Shown one piece after another: positions 8,765 to 19,148 of a stretch of 25,777 nucleotides of DNA (positions are counted from its first letter, which is position 1; every line of letters begins with the position of its first letter). The stretch lies in contig NW_004440255.1 in NCBI RefSeq assembly GCF_000330505.1, forward strand, positions 16,898-42,674, given 5' to 3'. A program made the translations under genes and the position numbers. The stretch is from Entamoeba invadens IP1. Lineage: Eukaryota; Evosea; Mastigamoebida; Endamoebidae. The notes beneath the pieces were generated by a model that had not been told where the DNA came from, did not search any database, and was given only the letters and a program-made list of their open reading frames with translations.

Positions 8765-11700
8765 ATTTGAAAAAACAAAAATCCATTGGAACCACAAATA
8801 AAAAAGACTATCTTGGCTGCTCAAGGGAGGTTCATTTCAGAATTGTTCAGTTTGCATGTTGCCGGTGGTGATGACTCTGGAGCCTCGGCTGGTGGAGCCA
8901 ACAAGGGCCAGAAAGGTGCCAAGTTTTTGACTGTGGGATCTAATTACAGAGAACAACTTGATGATCTTATGAAGAAGTTAAGAATGACTACACCACACTT
9001 CATATTATATGCATTCTTCCAAATAGACAGAAGAGAAGACGCTACTTCGTTGACTCGACTGTCTTGAAACAATTGAAATGCAATGGTGTCTTAAAAGGTA
9101 TTAGAATTACTCGTATTCAAACAGAATCATCTACAACGAATTCTTGAAGAGATACTTTTTTCTTGGAACTAACATCAACAAGAAGACTTCAGATGCTATG
9201 CCAGTAGTCAAGGATCTCATGAAACTATTTTGTGAGAAGTACAAGAAACAAGCCAAGAGTGAACACTGGCAAATTCAAGTTTGGTAAGACCAAGATTTTC
9301 TTCAAAGTTGGTGTTCTTGCTGAAATTGAAGAGAATAGAAAAAACAGAGTCAATGAAATTGTTGGTGGTCTTCATATGTGCGCAAAAGCCATTGCTCAAA
9401 GAAAGCTTATTGAACAGAAACTCGATGAACATATTGCCATTACTGTCATTCAAGACACCATTCACACTTGGTACCAATTCAGAAATTGGGTCTGGTTCAG
9501 ATTATTCCAAAAGGTCCGACCAACACTTAAGAGAAGAAGAGTCGATGAGTGTTAATTCGCAACTAAAGACAAAGAAATTGAAACTTTGAAGAAGAAGATT
9601 GCTGAAGAAATTGCAAAGAGAGAAGCCGCCGAGAAGGCAATTTCTGAGATGAAAATCAAGAACGTCGATTTGGAAGCTTTAGTTTAAAAGCTTAAAGAAG
9701 ATATTGAGCCAAAGAAGGTTTCTCTTGACAAGGCTGATATGAAGTCACGAGAAGACCAAGAACACATTGAGGAACTTCAAGGTGATATAAGAGAGGAAAG
9801 GAAGACTTGAGCAAGTTAACCACTGAGTACAAGTAACTTGAAGCTGATAATCAAAGACTTCAAGATGAAATTACTGAACACAGAGCCACTATTGCTAAGA
9901 AGGACAGTGTTATCACCGAGTTGAACAAAAACATTGAAGATAAGGAAGGCAAAATTTCTGACTTGAAAAAGAAGCATGAAGCTAAAGAAGACAATTCAAA
10001 GGATCTTGAGACACAATTGCACGAGAAGGAAGACAATATTGCCGATTTGGAGAAACAAGTCAAGATGTTGCAAAACACCATTTCTGATGTCAACGCATAG
10101 AATGAAAACATTGGAGCTGTTAGAATGATCTTGCCAATACCAAGAATGATTTGAAAAAGACTCAATTGGCTCTTGACGATATTGAGAAGAAACTCGACCA
10201 ACAAGTTGCTCAGAACAAGAAGGTTTCAGACGAGAGAGATGGGTATAACCAACAATTGCAAGCCGAGAAGAAGAAGACTGCTGCGGACCAATCTGATAGA
10301 AGAAAAAAGATGGAAGACCAAGTTAACGCACTTGATGCACAAGTCTCATAATTTAAAGTCCAAGTCAGTGCACCAGCTTCTGTTGCTCAAAAAGAAGAGA
10401 AGAACATGTTGAATTCAAGAATTGCTGAAATTCAAGCCCAACTTGATGAAGAAAGACAGAAGGCTGACAGTGCAGATGCTGCAAGAAAAGCTGCTGAGAG
10501 CAAATTACAGTAAGTCCAGTTCAACTTAGATGAAGCAAATAACACTAAAGAAAAGTTGACTAAAAAGGCGAATGACTTGACCGTCCAAGTTGATCAACTC
10601 ACCGACGAGAAGAAGAAGAATGATAATGATTTGGAGGAAATTGACAAGATGATCAACAACTTGAATGCCGAAGTCGACAAGGCACAGAAACAACTTGACA
10701 CTGCAAATGATGACAAAGATGGCAACGAAGCGATGAAACAGAAATACCAAGACGAATTGAAGAACATTAGAACTGAACTTGATCAAGAAAACAAAGACCA
10801 TGCCAAGACCCAATTGATTAAAGGAAAGTATGAGAAGGATATCGCTAAAATCATAGTCAGAGCTGAAACCCTTGAAAAGAACGTCCAGATGGCTGAACAA
10901 GAGAAGGTCAAGACTGTGAGAGACTATAAGGCTGCTTCCGAAGAATTGATGAGAACAAAGACAGAACTCGACGAAAAACAAGACGAATGCGACAAACTTG
11001 AAGACGATATGTCTGAGATGAAGACTGAATTGGAAGCCCTTGAACAAGCTGCTAAGACTTATAAACAGTCGAAGAACACTTACGAAAAGAGAAATTGACT
11101 GAGTTGAATGAACAACTTGATCTTGAAAGAACCACTGCTCAACAGACTAAAACCCAGAAGAAGAGCAATACAGACAAACTCAAAGAAGTGAAAACGAATT
11201 TGGTGAATATAAGGAACATGTTGATGAATTTATTAACTCGTTGACTGCTCAAAAAGCTGATTCACAGAAGGAACTTGAGAAGGAGAGAGCAATGAAACAA
11301 GAAGCCGACAAGGAAACTCAAAGACTTAGAACTAAAGTCACCGATTCAAAAGCTAAATTGGTGGATGCTGGTGCTACTGGAGCTTCTATTGCTAAATCGA
11401 AAGCAAAATATGAAACAGAATTGGAAGGAATCGAAACAGAAAAGAAGAAGCACAAAACGCGGCTGCTAAAGCTAAGAAACAAGCTAAACAGTATGCTAGA
11501 AAGGTTGAAGAGGCTGGGAGAAAGCTTGCAGAATTCGAACAGAAGGAGTACACAATTAACACTCAAATTGGTAAGACACAAGCGGATTTGAAGAAGACAC
11601 AACAATCAGTCAGAGATGGCGAATTGAGAATTGTTGAGTTGGAAGACATATCAGAAAGGCTAGTGAAGATCTGACAACAAACAACATGAAGTTGATCGGG
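8765..11700 (+). pseudogene. 5'-truncated myosin II heavy chain pseudogene
   Basis: The sequence enters the myosin motor domain abruptly, at the loop preceding the SH1/SH2 helices: [20 protein letters not shown], then NPHF-like and [15 protein letters not shown] segments in other frames, the converter (KFKFGKTKIFFKVGVLAEIEE near 9265-9330) and the lever-arm region. A long heptad-repeat coiled-coil tail follows to about 11690. Full myosin II heavy chains are about 2,000 residues. Here roughly the first 580 motor residues, including the ATP site, are absent, and the tail (about 710 codons) is shorter than the usual ~1,200-1,300. Lesions include frameshifts (near 9000, 9140, 9800, 10110, 11095, 11450 and 11640) and stops at 9553, 9685, 9834, 10098, 10349 and 10511. 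Coding DNA here is richer in G+C than its surroundings, as expected of a highly expressed ancestral gene. Not functional. Confidence 0.9.
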
Positions 11701-12369
11701 TGAGTGAAATTACTTTTGAATCTAAGAACAATTCGATTCAAATAAAACAGAAAAAGACAAGGATAAATAATTATTATATTTTTGTTATAATTTTTTTAAT
11801 TAAAATCTAGTTTAAATACAAGAGTCTAGTTATTAAAAATATAATATTTTTATTATTGTTTTATAGTTTATTTCAATTAGATGCCTAGAGTCTTTGAAAG
11901 ATGCCTTTTCAAATAATTTTCATTGAGTGATGGATATTTCCAATGATAAAAAAGATTGTGATGTTCTATTTTTAATAAGGAATTGGAGTTTCGATACAAA
12001 ATCGATACAAATTGATTTAATCATATTAACTTTATCAGTAAAACCCAAAAATACATTTAAAAGTAGCGATTCATTTCAACAACATCACTGATGCTTTTAT
12101 TTATTTAAAATAGTCAATTTGCTATATACTTACAATTGTTATATTTTAATTATGTGGAAAAGTCTATTGATCTTTTCTTAGTTTGTTGCTTTAAAAAAAT
12201 AATTTGTGTTACCAAACTATTAAATTATAATTAATTATATCAACATTTGTGCTATTTATTTTTAGATGAAAATATCAACTTTAATATGATTTTAATATTT
12301 TTTACTATAGTTTGTAGTTTGAAAAAACCCATAATAAATAAAATACCAAACTACTTTTCAATTAATATA
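11701..12369. other. AT-rich stretch without a recognisable gene
   Basis: No open frame or family-like translation was found. The only structures noted are a short inverted pair, GTAGTTTG / CAAACTAC, around 12314-12353, and polypyrimidine-AG sequences resembling splice acceptors (for example TATATTTCAG at 12366-12375). Confidence 0.5.
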
Positions 12370-12730
12370 TTTCAGAAAGATACAACGGGACACAAAGAGT
12401 AGATATGGCGCAACTGTCGAAACTTGTTGAACCCGGCGAGTTGCGGCGTCGTGAATCCATCTCCAAAAGATACTAGACACAAAGAAAAGATGCCCGAAAA
12501 ACTAGAAACATCAAAATATCCTCATCAAGTGTTTGTTCCAGTGTTAGGTTTGAAGGGTAAAACCTGTTTTCTTTCAGTCTGTCCGACCCTTCGAAAAGAC
12601 AGATTTTGTTAAAACTGTGTACATTAATTCATGTTGTGGTGACGTGGCAAATTACAAAAATGACACATTTTTGAGTCAATGTGTTGCAAAGTTTGAAAAT
12701 GTTAATAAAGGTGACAAAAAAGTCAGTTAA
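12370..12730 (+). pseudogene. Unrecognised broken coding fragment
   Basis: Base composition rises sharply and coding-like translations alternate between frames: MAQLSKLVEPGELRRRES from the ATG at 12405, then an uninterrupted 62-codon frame 12424-12612, then a third frame from about 12560 to TAA at 12728-12730 containing TDFVKTVYINSCCGDVANYK. The switching suggests a frameshifted remnant of a real gene. I do not recognise the family. It converges with the TLDc pseudogene on the other strand, the two ends overlapping by about 8 bases. Confidence 0.35.
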
Positions 12731-13707
12731 GTTGGAAAACAACAACACTCTATGGTGTAAATTTGTCATTATCAGTCAACTCGTTCTGCTTGGCGGTGTA
12801 AGTGGATGGGTCGCAAAAACTTCCATTTTCACCTTTTTTGTACACACGTATATCACAACCATTATTACCAAAACCAAACCCAAAAAGATATTGACTGTCT
12901 TGAGGATAAATATAAAATTCGTAATTGGTGCTAATGACACTTTTCTTAAACTTTTTTGAATTCAAAGTGCCGCTTCTCACGAGTGAAAATATGTAAGAAC
13001 TGCCACTGCTGATAAATTTGTTAACGGCATTAATATTTCCAGTAAACACGCCGCCAAACTTGTTGTGATTTGTGTCTTCTACCAAAAAGCACAAGTTGCT
13101 TTTGTTCATGACTTTTGTATCAAACACCGAGGTGTTTTGTGACCAGTTGTCTTTGTCTGAGTCAAACACAACACTCCCAATCTTCATACCCGTCAACTTC
13201 TCAAGACCAGCTTTTTCTTCAAGTGTAATGTGTTCGCATTTCATTCTATCTTCATCATGTTGTTTCTTTGAATTGATGAATTTTTCCGATGTCTTTATTT
13301 GATCAATTGTATTGTTTTTTTGCTTGTTTGATTCTGTCAATTTCATCTTCAAGTGGTTTTATATCCATTTTACACTTTTCTTCATAAAGTGCTATTCTGA
13401 TATTGAATATTTCATACAACTTGTCGTTGTCGCTTTCTGTTGAAAATGAAGCCAATTCACTTTTGATTTTATTTGATACGTTATCCAAATCAGTGACGAT
13501 TTTGTTGAGTAAAGTTGTGATGTTCTTCTTTCTATCAAATACCCCATCAAGTCTGTCGAAGTGTCCCTCTGCATTTTCAATGCGTTGTTCAATATCAAGT
13601 GACTTGTCGTCAACAAAGTTGTATTCTCTTTTATTTTTGTTGAGGTCTGACACCGCCTTTGCTGCGTTGGTGCAGAGTGCTGAGAGTGCTGTTAACTCGT
13701 TTTCCAT
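12723..13707 (-). pseudogene. TLDc-domain protein with frameshift and early stop
   Basis: The ATG at 13707 opens an N-terminal helical, coiled-coil-prone region of about 130 residues. It is cut by a frameshift at an A7 run near 13320, where one base fewer would rejoin the second frame. That frame holds a TLDc domain of about 150 residues: the G-x-V-F-D-S start, FLVEDTNHNKFGGVF, a YIFSL strand, then YLFGFGFGNNGCDIRVYKKG. TLDc proteins are numerous in Entamoeba, and the fold is linked elsewhere to oxidation resistance and V-ATPase binding. A TAG at 12750-12752 stops the domain just before its last beta strand, yet the in-frame SVVVFQLN after it reads like that strand, ending at TGA 12723-12725. 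A TATAAAAAC sequence lies about 25-35 bases before the ATG. With two lesions it is probably a young pseudogene. The frameshift alone could be a sequencing error. Confidence 0.8.
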
Positions 13708-13729
13708 TGTATGTTAATAGAGTTTATTT

Positions 13730-13738
13730 GTTTTTATA
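13730..13738 (-). promoter_or_regulatory. TATA-like box of the TLDc gene
   Basis: TATAAAAAC on the minus strand lies roughly 25-30 bases before the ATG at 13707, the spacing expected of the Entamoeba TATA-like element. Confidence 0.35.
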
Positions 13739-14360
13739 TTTTATTTTATATAATCTCATTTAAAAACATTATTACCTCATTCATAATGATTTTTTTTCAA
13801 TTGAAAACCAAAAAAGAAATTATTCAAACCAACATAAAATGATTTTAATTTTAAACAGGGTCTATCACGGAACAGGGAAAAATTTGGAACTTGTCCCAAA
13901 AATGCATTTTAAAATGAAAAGGGGTATATTTTATTTGTTTTCATACCAAAAATAAAGTAGTTTAAATAAAATTTATAGTTATGTTTGTTTTTACAATCTT
14001 TAAAACCTTTTCTTTACAGATGGTGACTTTTTGCCGCGGTCATTTTTAATGTTAAAACTACAGTTAATAACAAAACTATAAAATATTAAAATGTATAGTA
14101 TACAAATAAATGGTTCAATAATATAATATTTATATTATATAAAATAAAACTAATAATTATAATTGATAATATTATAAAATATTAGAAATTGTTTAATAAC
14201 GATCAAACAATAAATTAACTAGTTAAAATAAAATTTTTATTAACTATACTTTTCTTAACATAGTTAAGTGAAATCAACCAGAACAGAGCTGTCACCTTGC
14301 GATTACTTGTTAAATTAATTTGTTGATGCTTTTCATCACTTTCAAACATCAAATGATGGT
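13739..14360. other. AT-rich intergenic stretch, no gene seen
   Basis: No supported gene. A short inverted pair surrounds 13878-13905 (GGAACAGGG and TTTGGAACTTGTCCC). A CTTGTCCCAAAAA block here resembles, in inverse orientation, TTTTGGGACAAA at 18911-18922, perhaps traces of a dispersed repeat. Confidence 0.35.
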
Positions 14361-14576
14361 TTAATATACCAAATTAATATAAAAATAGAATGGATTATAA
14401 CAAAACATTGAATCATGATACTTGGTGTTGTTGATAAATTTAGGTTGTTTTATAAACGTGCAATACTTTGATAGAACAGAAGAGTTATTATTCGTAGGAA
14501 AACAAGTGAAACTACTCTGTTCATTATTGATGCATAAACAAAGTGTTTGAAACAAAACTACTGCAATTATCTTCAT
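14361..14576 (-). CDS. Short secreted protein or first-exon remnant, 71 aa
   Basis: The ATG at 14576 begins MKIIAVVLFQTLCLC, a good eukaryotic signal peptide, followed by about 55 residues with several cysteines and three N-glycosylation-like sites, then TAA at 14361. I prefer this ATG over one 33 bases upstream because it puts the signal peptide at the very N-terminus. The start resembles those of Entamoeba cysteine-rich secreted or surface proteins, which are far longer, so this is probably a truncated copy or a first exon. Function unknown. Confidence 0.4.
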   Translation of the reverse strand: MKIIAVVLFQTLCLCINNEQSSFTCFPTNNNSSVLSKYCTFIKQPKFINNTKYHDSMFCYNPFYFYINLVY

Positions 14577-14917
14577 TCTATTGTTTAGTCTTTTTGTTTG
14601 TTTTATCAAAGCTATTATTAAATCATATATTTACTATATTTATGAGTATTTTGTTTAATTGAAAACTGTCAGTCAGTATGTTTGTTGATGTGTTTTAATA
14701 TAGATCACAATTAAATTATTTTAAATTAACAATCATTATTATAATTATTGATTTTATTAATAAAATGTTAAAGAATATTATATAAAAGTACTATAAAAAC
14801 AAGTGAGTGAAAAAAATCTGGCTCGTTTTAAATTATAATAAAATATAATATTTATTGTTATATGTTATAAACTATTAAAATATTTCAGAAACAAAACCAA
14901 AAAAAGAAAATAATTAT
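14577..14917. other. AT-rich stretch before the assembly gap
   Basis: No coding frame or family-like translation is seen. It runs into the gap, so part of a gene could be hidden just beyond. Confidence 0.4.
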
Positions 14918-15017
14918 NNNNNNNNNNNNNNNNNNNNNNNNNNNNNNNNNNNNNNNNNNNNNNNNNNNNNNNNNNNNNNNNNNNNNNNNNNNNNNNNNNN
15001 NNNNNNNNNNNNNNNNN
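14918..15017. other. Assembly gap, 100 N
   Basis: Exactly 100 undetermined bases, which is normally a placeholder for a gap of unknown size. Sequence on the two sides may not be as close as shown. Confidence 0.99.
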
Positions 15018-15039
15018 AATTGATGTTTTGAATACGAAA

Positions 15040-15835
15040 ACGGTGTTTTGTAGTCAAAGAAAAGTTTTTGAAATGTCTTGCAAAAACGGAGCTTCGAGAC
15101 GGTGAATTATTCGCAACGACATACAGCTGGTAAGATGGGACATATGTGGGGTTTGTCGAGCCACAATATGATACCGTTGGTGTTGTTTTGTATTTGTAAA
15201 ACTACTACGCACAAATGACACAAACAACTGGATTAATTAAAGACGAAACAGTCGAACAACGAATTAGAAAATTGGTGAACTTCTTGTTGTATCGAGATTG
15301 GAAGAATATTATAAAGCCAGACTATTCGATTTGGGAGGAAAGCATCTACGCATGGACTTCCTTAAGTGTCCCACTGCAATACTATGGATTCACAAATTCA
15401 AGGCAACCACAGATTGTAAGCGGCTGCTATGGTAGAAAAGTATTATAAAGATACTAAAAGAGCTGAATTACAGAGAAAGAGACACAGGACCTATCAACTT
15501 TATTTGAGAAATTGTTTTGGAATGAAGAGAAAGGAAACTTCGTCCAAGTTATTTGGCAGGACAACAAAAGCAAAAAGTGATCATCGACACATCGACTGCA
15601 ACTATGGCGTTCAGTGACATTGTAACTGATCAAATAAAGATAAAAAACACTTTGATAACATCAGAAAGTTCAACACCAAACTTGAATACGGCATTGCAAG
15701 ATATCCACAAGACTCATATTTCTATTTTTCAAAGTGGAATATTGGAGGAAAAGAAGCTGGTGAAGCAAGTTTAATATGGGGAGAAGCTGTAGACGGAATC
15801 ACTGGCGCTAATTATGTTGTCAATGCCTGATGTAT
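15040..15835 (+). pseudogene. Glycoside hydrolase family 15-like pseudogene
   Basis: Pieces of a glucoamylase-like (alpha/alpha-barrel) enzyme can be read in alternating frames. Around 15325 a PDYSIWEESIYAWTSLSV segment resembles the conserved D-x-S-I-W-E block of GH15. Around 15505-15560 another frame gives LFWNEEKGNFVQVIWQD. Around 15590 comes IDTSTATMAFSDIV. Around 15690-15790 comes ARYPQDSYFYFSKWNIGGKE, like the R-Y-x-x-D-x-Y segment of the family. GH15 enzymes release glucose from starch or glycogen. At least four frame changes and stops (for example TGA after WGEAVDGITGANYVVNA near 15830) make it non-functional. The N-terminal part would lie in or before the gap. The family call rests on motif recognition only. 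Confidence 0.55.
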
Positions 15836-15999
15836 ACAAACACGCAGGTGTGCAGTCATGACAGCGCTTCAGAATCAACAACTCTTCCACTCTTTAATTA
15901 TAAGAAGCGGTAATTTGGTAATTATTGTTATGTTATAACATATGTGTTGATATAAAATAATAATAGTATTGGTAAAGTAGATTAAATAATATAAAATGG

Positions 16000-16470
16000 G
16001 AGGAGTCGACTGATACTTAATGATAATAATTGGAAAAGACTTTGCACGTGTCAAAGATTTCAAAGTTGTTATGATGGTCAGTCGAAATTCAATTTGTTGA
16101 GTAAAATGTACCACTTCAATCCGATACCTTTAACATCACTATAAGAAAACAAGTTGTTCCCAAACATCGAGACTTACCATCTCTACTCAAAAAGTGATTT
16201 TGACAAAAAATTCCAAAAAGGTCATTTTTGATGACTCACGAAGACGCATTGGTCTTCCACAGAACATCGAGTGCACAAATGTTGTGTTTAGTTGAGAAGA
16301 TGTCAAACTCTTTGGTGGTGAAATACCAACAAAAGAGGTACAGTCGTTGTCATCATCATGTTTCAATTCATCAACTGAACAACTACAGTCTGTATTTAGA
16401 TGTTATCTTATACCTTTTGAACCATAAAAATTGGAATATTTCGGGAAACAGTCCCAAAAATCTATCTTAA
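16000..16470 (+). pseudogene. BspA-like leucine-rich repeat protein pseudogene (N-terminal part)
   Basis: Read across frames, this matches the start of the large Entamoeba BspA-like LRR surface-protein family: DFKVVMMVS and KMYHFNPIPLTSL (about 16105-16140), LFPNIETYHLYSKSDFD (about 16155-16205), then in another frame a RRRIGLPQNIE...EDVKLFGGEIPT stretch (about 16235-16345) and a first LRR-like SLSSSCFNSS segment. That order is the usual N-terminal capping region followed by the first TpLRR unit. There are several frameshifts and stops, and the repeat array itself is missing. In intact relatives the LRR array is thought to face the cell surface. Confidence 0.65.
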
Positions 16471-19148
16471 TTGTTTTGGGTTTTTTCACGTTTTACCTAA
16501 TGCCCGATTTTTAGACAACATTAAAGCTATTTTTTGTCCACCAGATAACGTTTGAGACTAGATGATATTAAAAGACTGACTTTATGAAAAATAAAATATT
16601 ATATTATTAAGTTTTTTAAAAATAAACATATTATTTTTAATAGTATTTATATTATTATTTATAGTAAGTTGATAAAATAAATTAACTCGCCGACGTACCT
16701 AATCCCCAACAAACCAATACTGCTAAAAAGAGTAGTGTTTTTGTTTTTTTGAAAAAAAAATATATTATACAGTGTAGTTCAATTATAGTAAAATGAAAAT
16801 GGAATAACGAGTTCAAATTTTGAACTAATAAACAAATAAATTGCGAAAAAAATGAAAAAAAAAATATAAAATTTTATGACAAAAAGTAAAAAATGGCAAA
16901 ATAAGAATAGTGGTAAAATGCAATAACATTTATTCAAAACAAACAAATATGTTTTTTTATACACTAAACAAAATAACAATTGGTTTTGAGTTGAAATGAA
17001 ATACAAATTGCAAAAGTAACATCAACACATGGTGACAATTTAAAAAAACAGACAAAATTTATGTGCACACAATAGTCTTAATAAAAAATATAAACTTTTC
17101 AAAAAACCCATTTTAATAACTGTGTATTTTTTCAGACAGTACGATGTAGCGAGATTTTTGACTATTTTTTCTGTTTATAATATATTTTTATCATCTTTTG
17201 ATATTTACTATACTGTGACTAATCTCTTGAAGAGTGTTTATCAAAAGAAATTAAAATATAACAAGCAATCATTAAAAACAGTTTTTAGTGTCAAATATTT
17301 TATTATTTTAATGACAATTTCCCTCCATTACATAAAATCCATATGTTTTTTTATATTGTTGTCTGACTTCTTGTCTGATATATGGACTGTTAAACCAATT
17401 GTTTGTAATTTACTTTTGATATTTTGATGTATAAAAATACAAATTTTTAATAATCTATTGAAAAGAGTGTTTAAAGTGAATAAGGTAAACCACAACTATA
17501 TTTTTAATTTTTCAAACAACAAAAAACCAAACTTCTTTGTTTATCAATGCTATTTTATTGTTTTATTTGGTGTATATTTTTAATTTTTGTTGTTTTTTAC
17601 ATTATGAGTAATTTATCTTTTTGTTGTCAATTAAAATTTTTAAATTATTATTCTTTATATTCGGTTGCTTGATAATCAATTGCAAAAACATCGCTGTCTG
17701 CAAAAGCAATGCGTAATGAATTCGTTTTATTGTTATTATATTTTACAACTATTTCGACTCATCATTTTCACTATAACACAGAAGCACGTTTCTCAATGTT
17801 AATAATTACCGCTATTATCAATGCGTCATTCAGTGAACATAATTAATTATGTTTTTATTGTTACCACTATTATTATTTATTTGTTTTGTCAAACAAGAAA
17901 TATCAATTTTCAGGTTAGTTATGTGTGCTTTTTATCGTTGTTTTTAAATTTTAAGAATAATTTTCTCTGAGTTGGCAGAAATAAGTCTGTCTCTATAAGA
18001 TTAACTATATTTTATTATAAACAACCATTTTTATTAGTCATTGTTTGTATTTTTATATTTTTATAATTTATATAACTTTCGAGCATAACACAAATTCAAT
18101 TTAGATATTAAAACTTCTTTTTGAAATTAAATACCGAAATTGTACATATTAAAACTATAAACTACGACCAAAAACAATCTTTGTTGATTTTACACATTGA
18201 CACTTTCACATAGAGATTGATTCAAGTTATAAGTGGATTGTATGTGTGACAATTTTTAAACATTTGCTGCGTTTTGTGGGTTTCTTTAATATATTTAAAA
18301 GTCCAAATTTGTTGTTATAAATTAATTGTTTCAAAATGCTACATTTGAATTTTTTTATTGTTAAATTGTGTTGTATTTATTAAATTATAAATCAAATGAT
18401 TAATTTGATAACTTTCAAATTCGCTTTCTTTTATACTTACTAAATCATCATTTTCAATTTTAAAAACAAACATCAAGTTGTCGCAATTGACTGTTTATGG
18501 GGTAACACAACCACAACAACAAAACTATGTTGTGTATCCGAAACGTCGATTTTATTAACGTAAATATCAAAAATTCAACCATTGTTTGAGTTTAAAAATA
18601 TTTTCAATTATTTTTTTGTTTTTAATTAATGTTTTAGAAATGAAATAAAATGTTTTTTGAATTTATAACAATAAATATTATATTTTACTATAATTTGCTA
18701 ATGCCGACTTTTTCCACCAACTCTTTATTATTTTGGTTGTAATTTTTGTTATGTTTTGCTTTCAACTTTTAATTTAAAAAATAAATGCACAAAAAGATTT
18801 TTTGGTATAAAAAATAAAAAATAATTCCATTATGATAATTTTATATTATTTGTTTTTATCTATTTTTTCAGGAAAATAACCTAATAATATTTCAAAATTA
18901 TTTAAACAGTTTTGGGACAAATTTTTGAAAAACTGTTAAAAAGAGCAGTATTGGGTTGTTGGCGAGTTAAACCTTATGGTGTAAAAATTATTGTTATCAA
19001 AAAATATAATTCGTTGTTTGATTGAAAATAAAAGAATATTACTAATTTCAATTATTAGTGTTATTAGAACAATTAAGCATTTTATTTTTATATCAATTTT
19101 AAAATTAAAAACGCATTTTTAAAAAAACTTCAAATTAAAATAATAAAC
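16471..19148. other. Long AT-rich gene-poor region
   Basis: Apart from the possible TTAA-bounded element, I see no supported gene. Several polypyrimidine-AG sequences (for example TATTTTTTCAG near 17137 and TTTTTTCAGG near 18872) resemble splice acceptors but have no coding exons beside them. Confidence 0.5.
16682..18970. mobile_element. Possible TTAA-bounded transposon remnant, about 2.3 kb
   Basis: The left edge reads TTAACTCGCC (16682-16691) and, 15 bases further in, CAACAAACCAATACTGCT. The right edge read on the other strand from 18970 gives TTAACTCGCC, then AACAACCCAATACTGCT directly. So there are short inverted ends bounded by TTAA on both sides, the target of piggyBac-type transposases. 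The interior is A/T-rich, with no recognisable transposase. A 101-codon hydrophobic open stretch at 17122-17427 lacks an ATG and family signals. This could be a degenerate or non-autonomous element. The 15-base length difference between the ends weakens the call. Confidence 0.4.

Noticed and set aside
10526..11047. Minus-strand 173-codon frame over the myosin tail
   Set aside because: Antisense reading of a coiled-coil gene typically gives Leu/Phe-rich open frames. The plus strand is clearly myosin.
11760..12369. Exons suggested by polypyrimidine-AG acceptor-like sequences
   Set aside because: Such sequences are common by chance in T-rich DNA, and no coding sequence follows except the fragment already listed at 12370.
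12681..12959. 92-codon plus-strand frame
   Set aside because: It overlaps the TLDc gene in antisense and starts at a non-ATG or weak codon, and the TLDc reading is far better supported.
16779..17006. 75-codon minus-strand frame rich in Phe/Leu
   Set aside because: Low-complexity translation of A/T runs. It overlaps the left edge of the possible TTAA element and has no conserved features.
17122..17427. 101-codon open frame with hydrophobic product
   Set aside because: It starts at GTG, not ATG, has no family-like motif and is mostly Phe/Ile/Leu/Tyr, as expected of translated AT-rich DNA.
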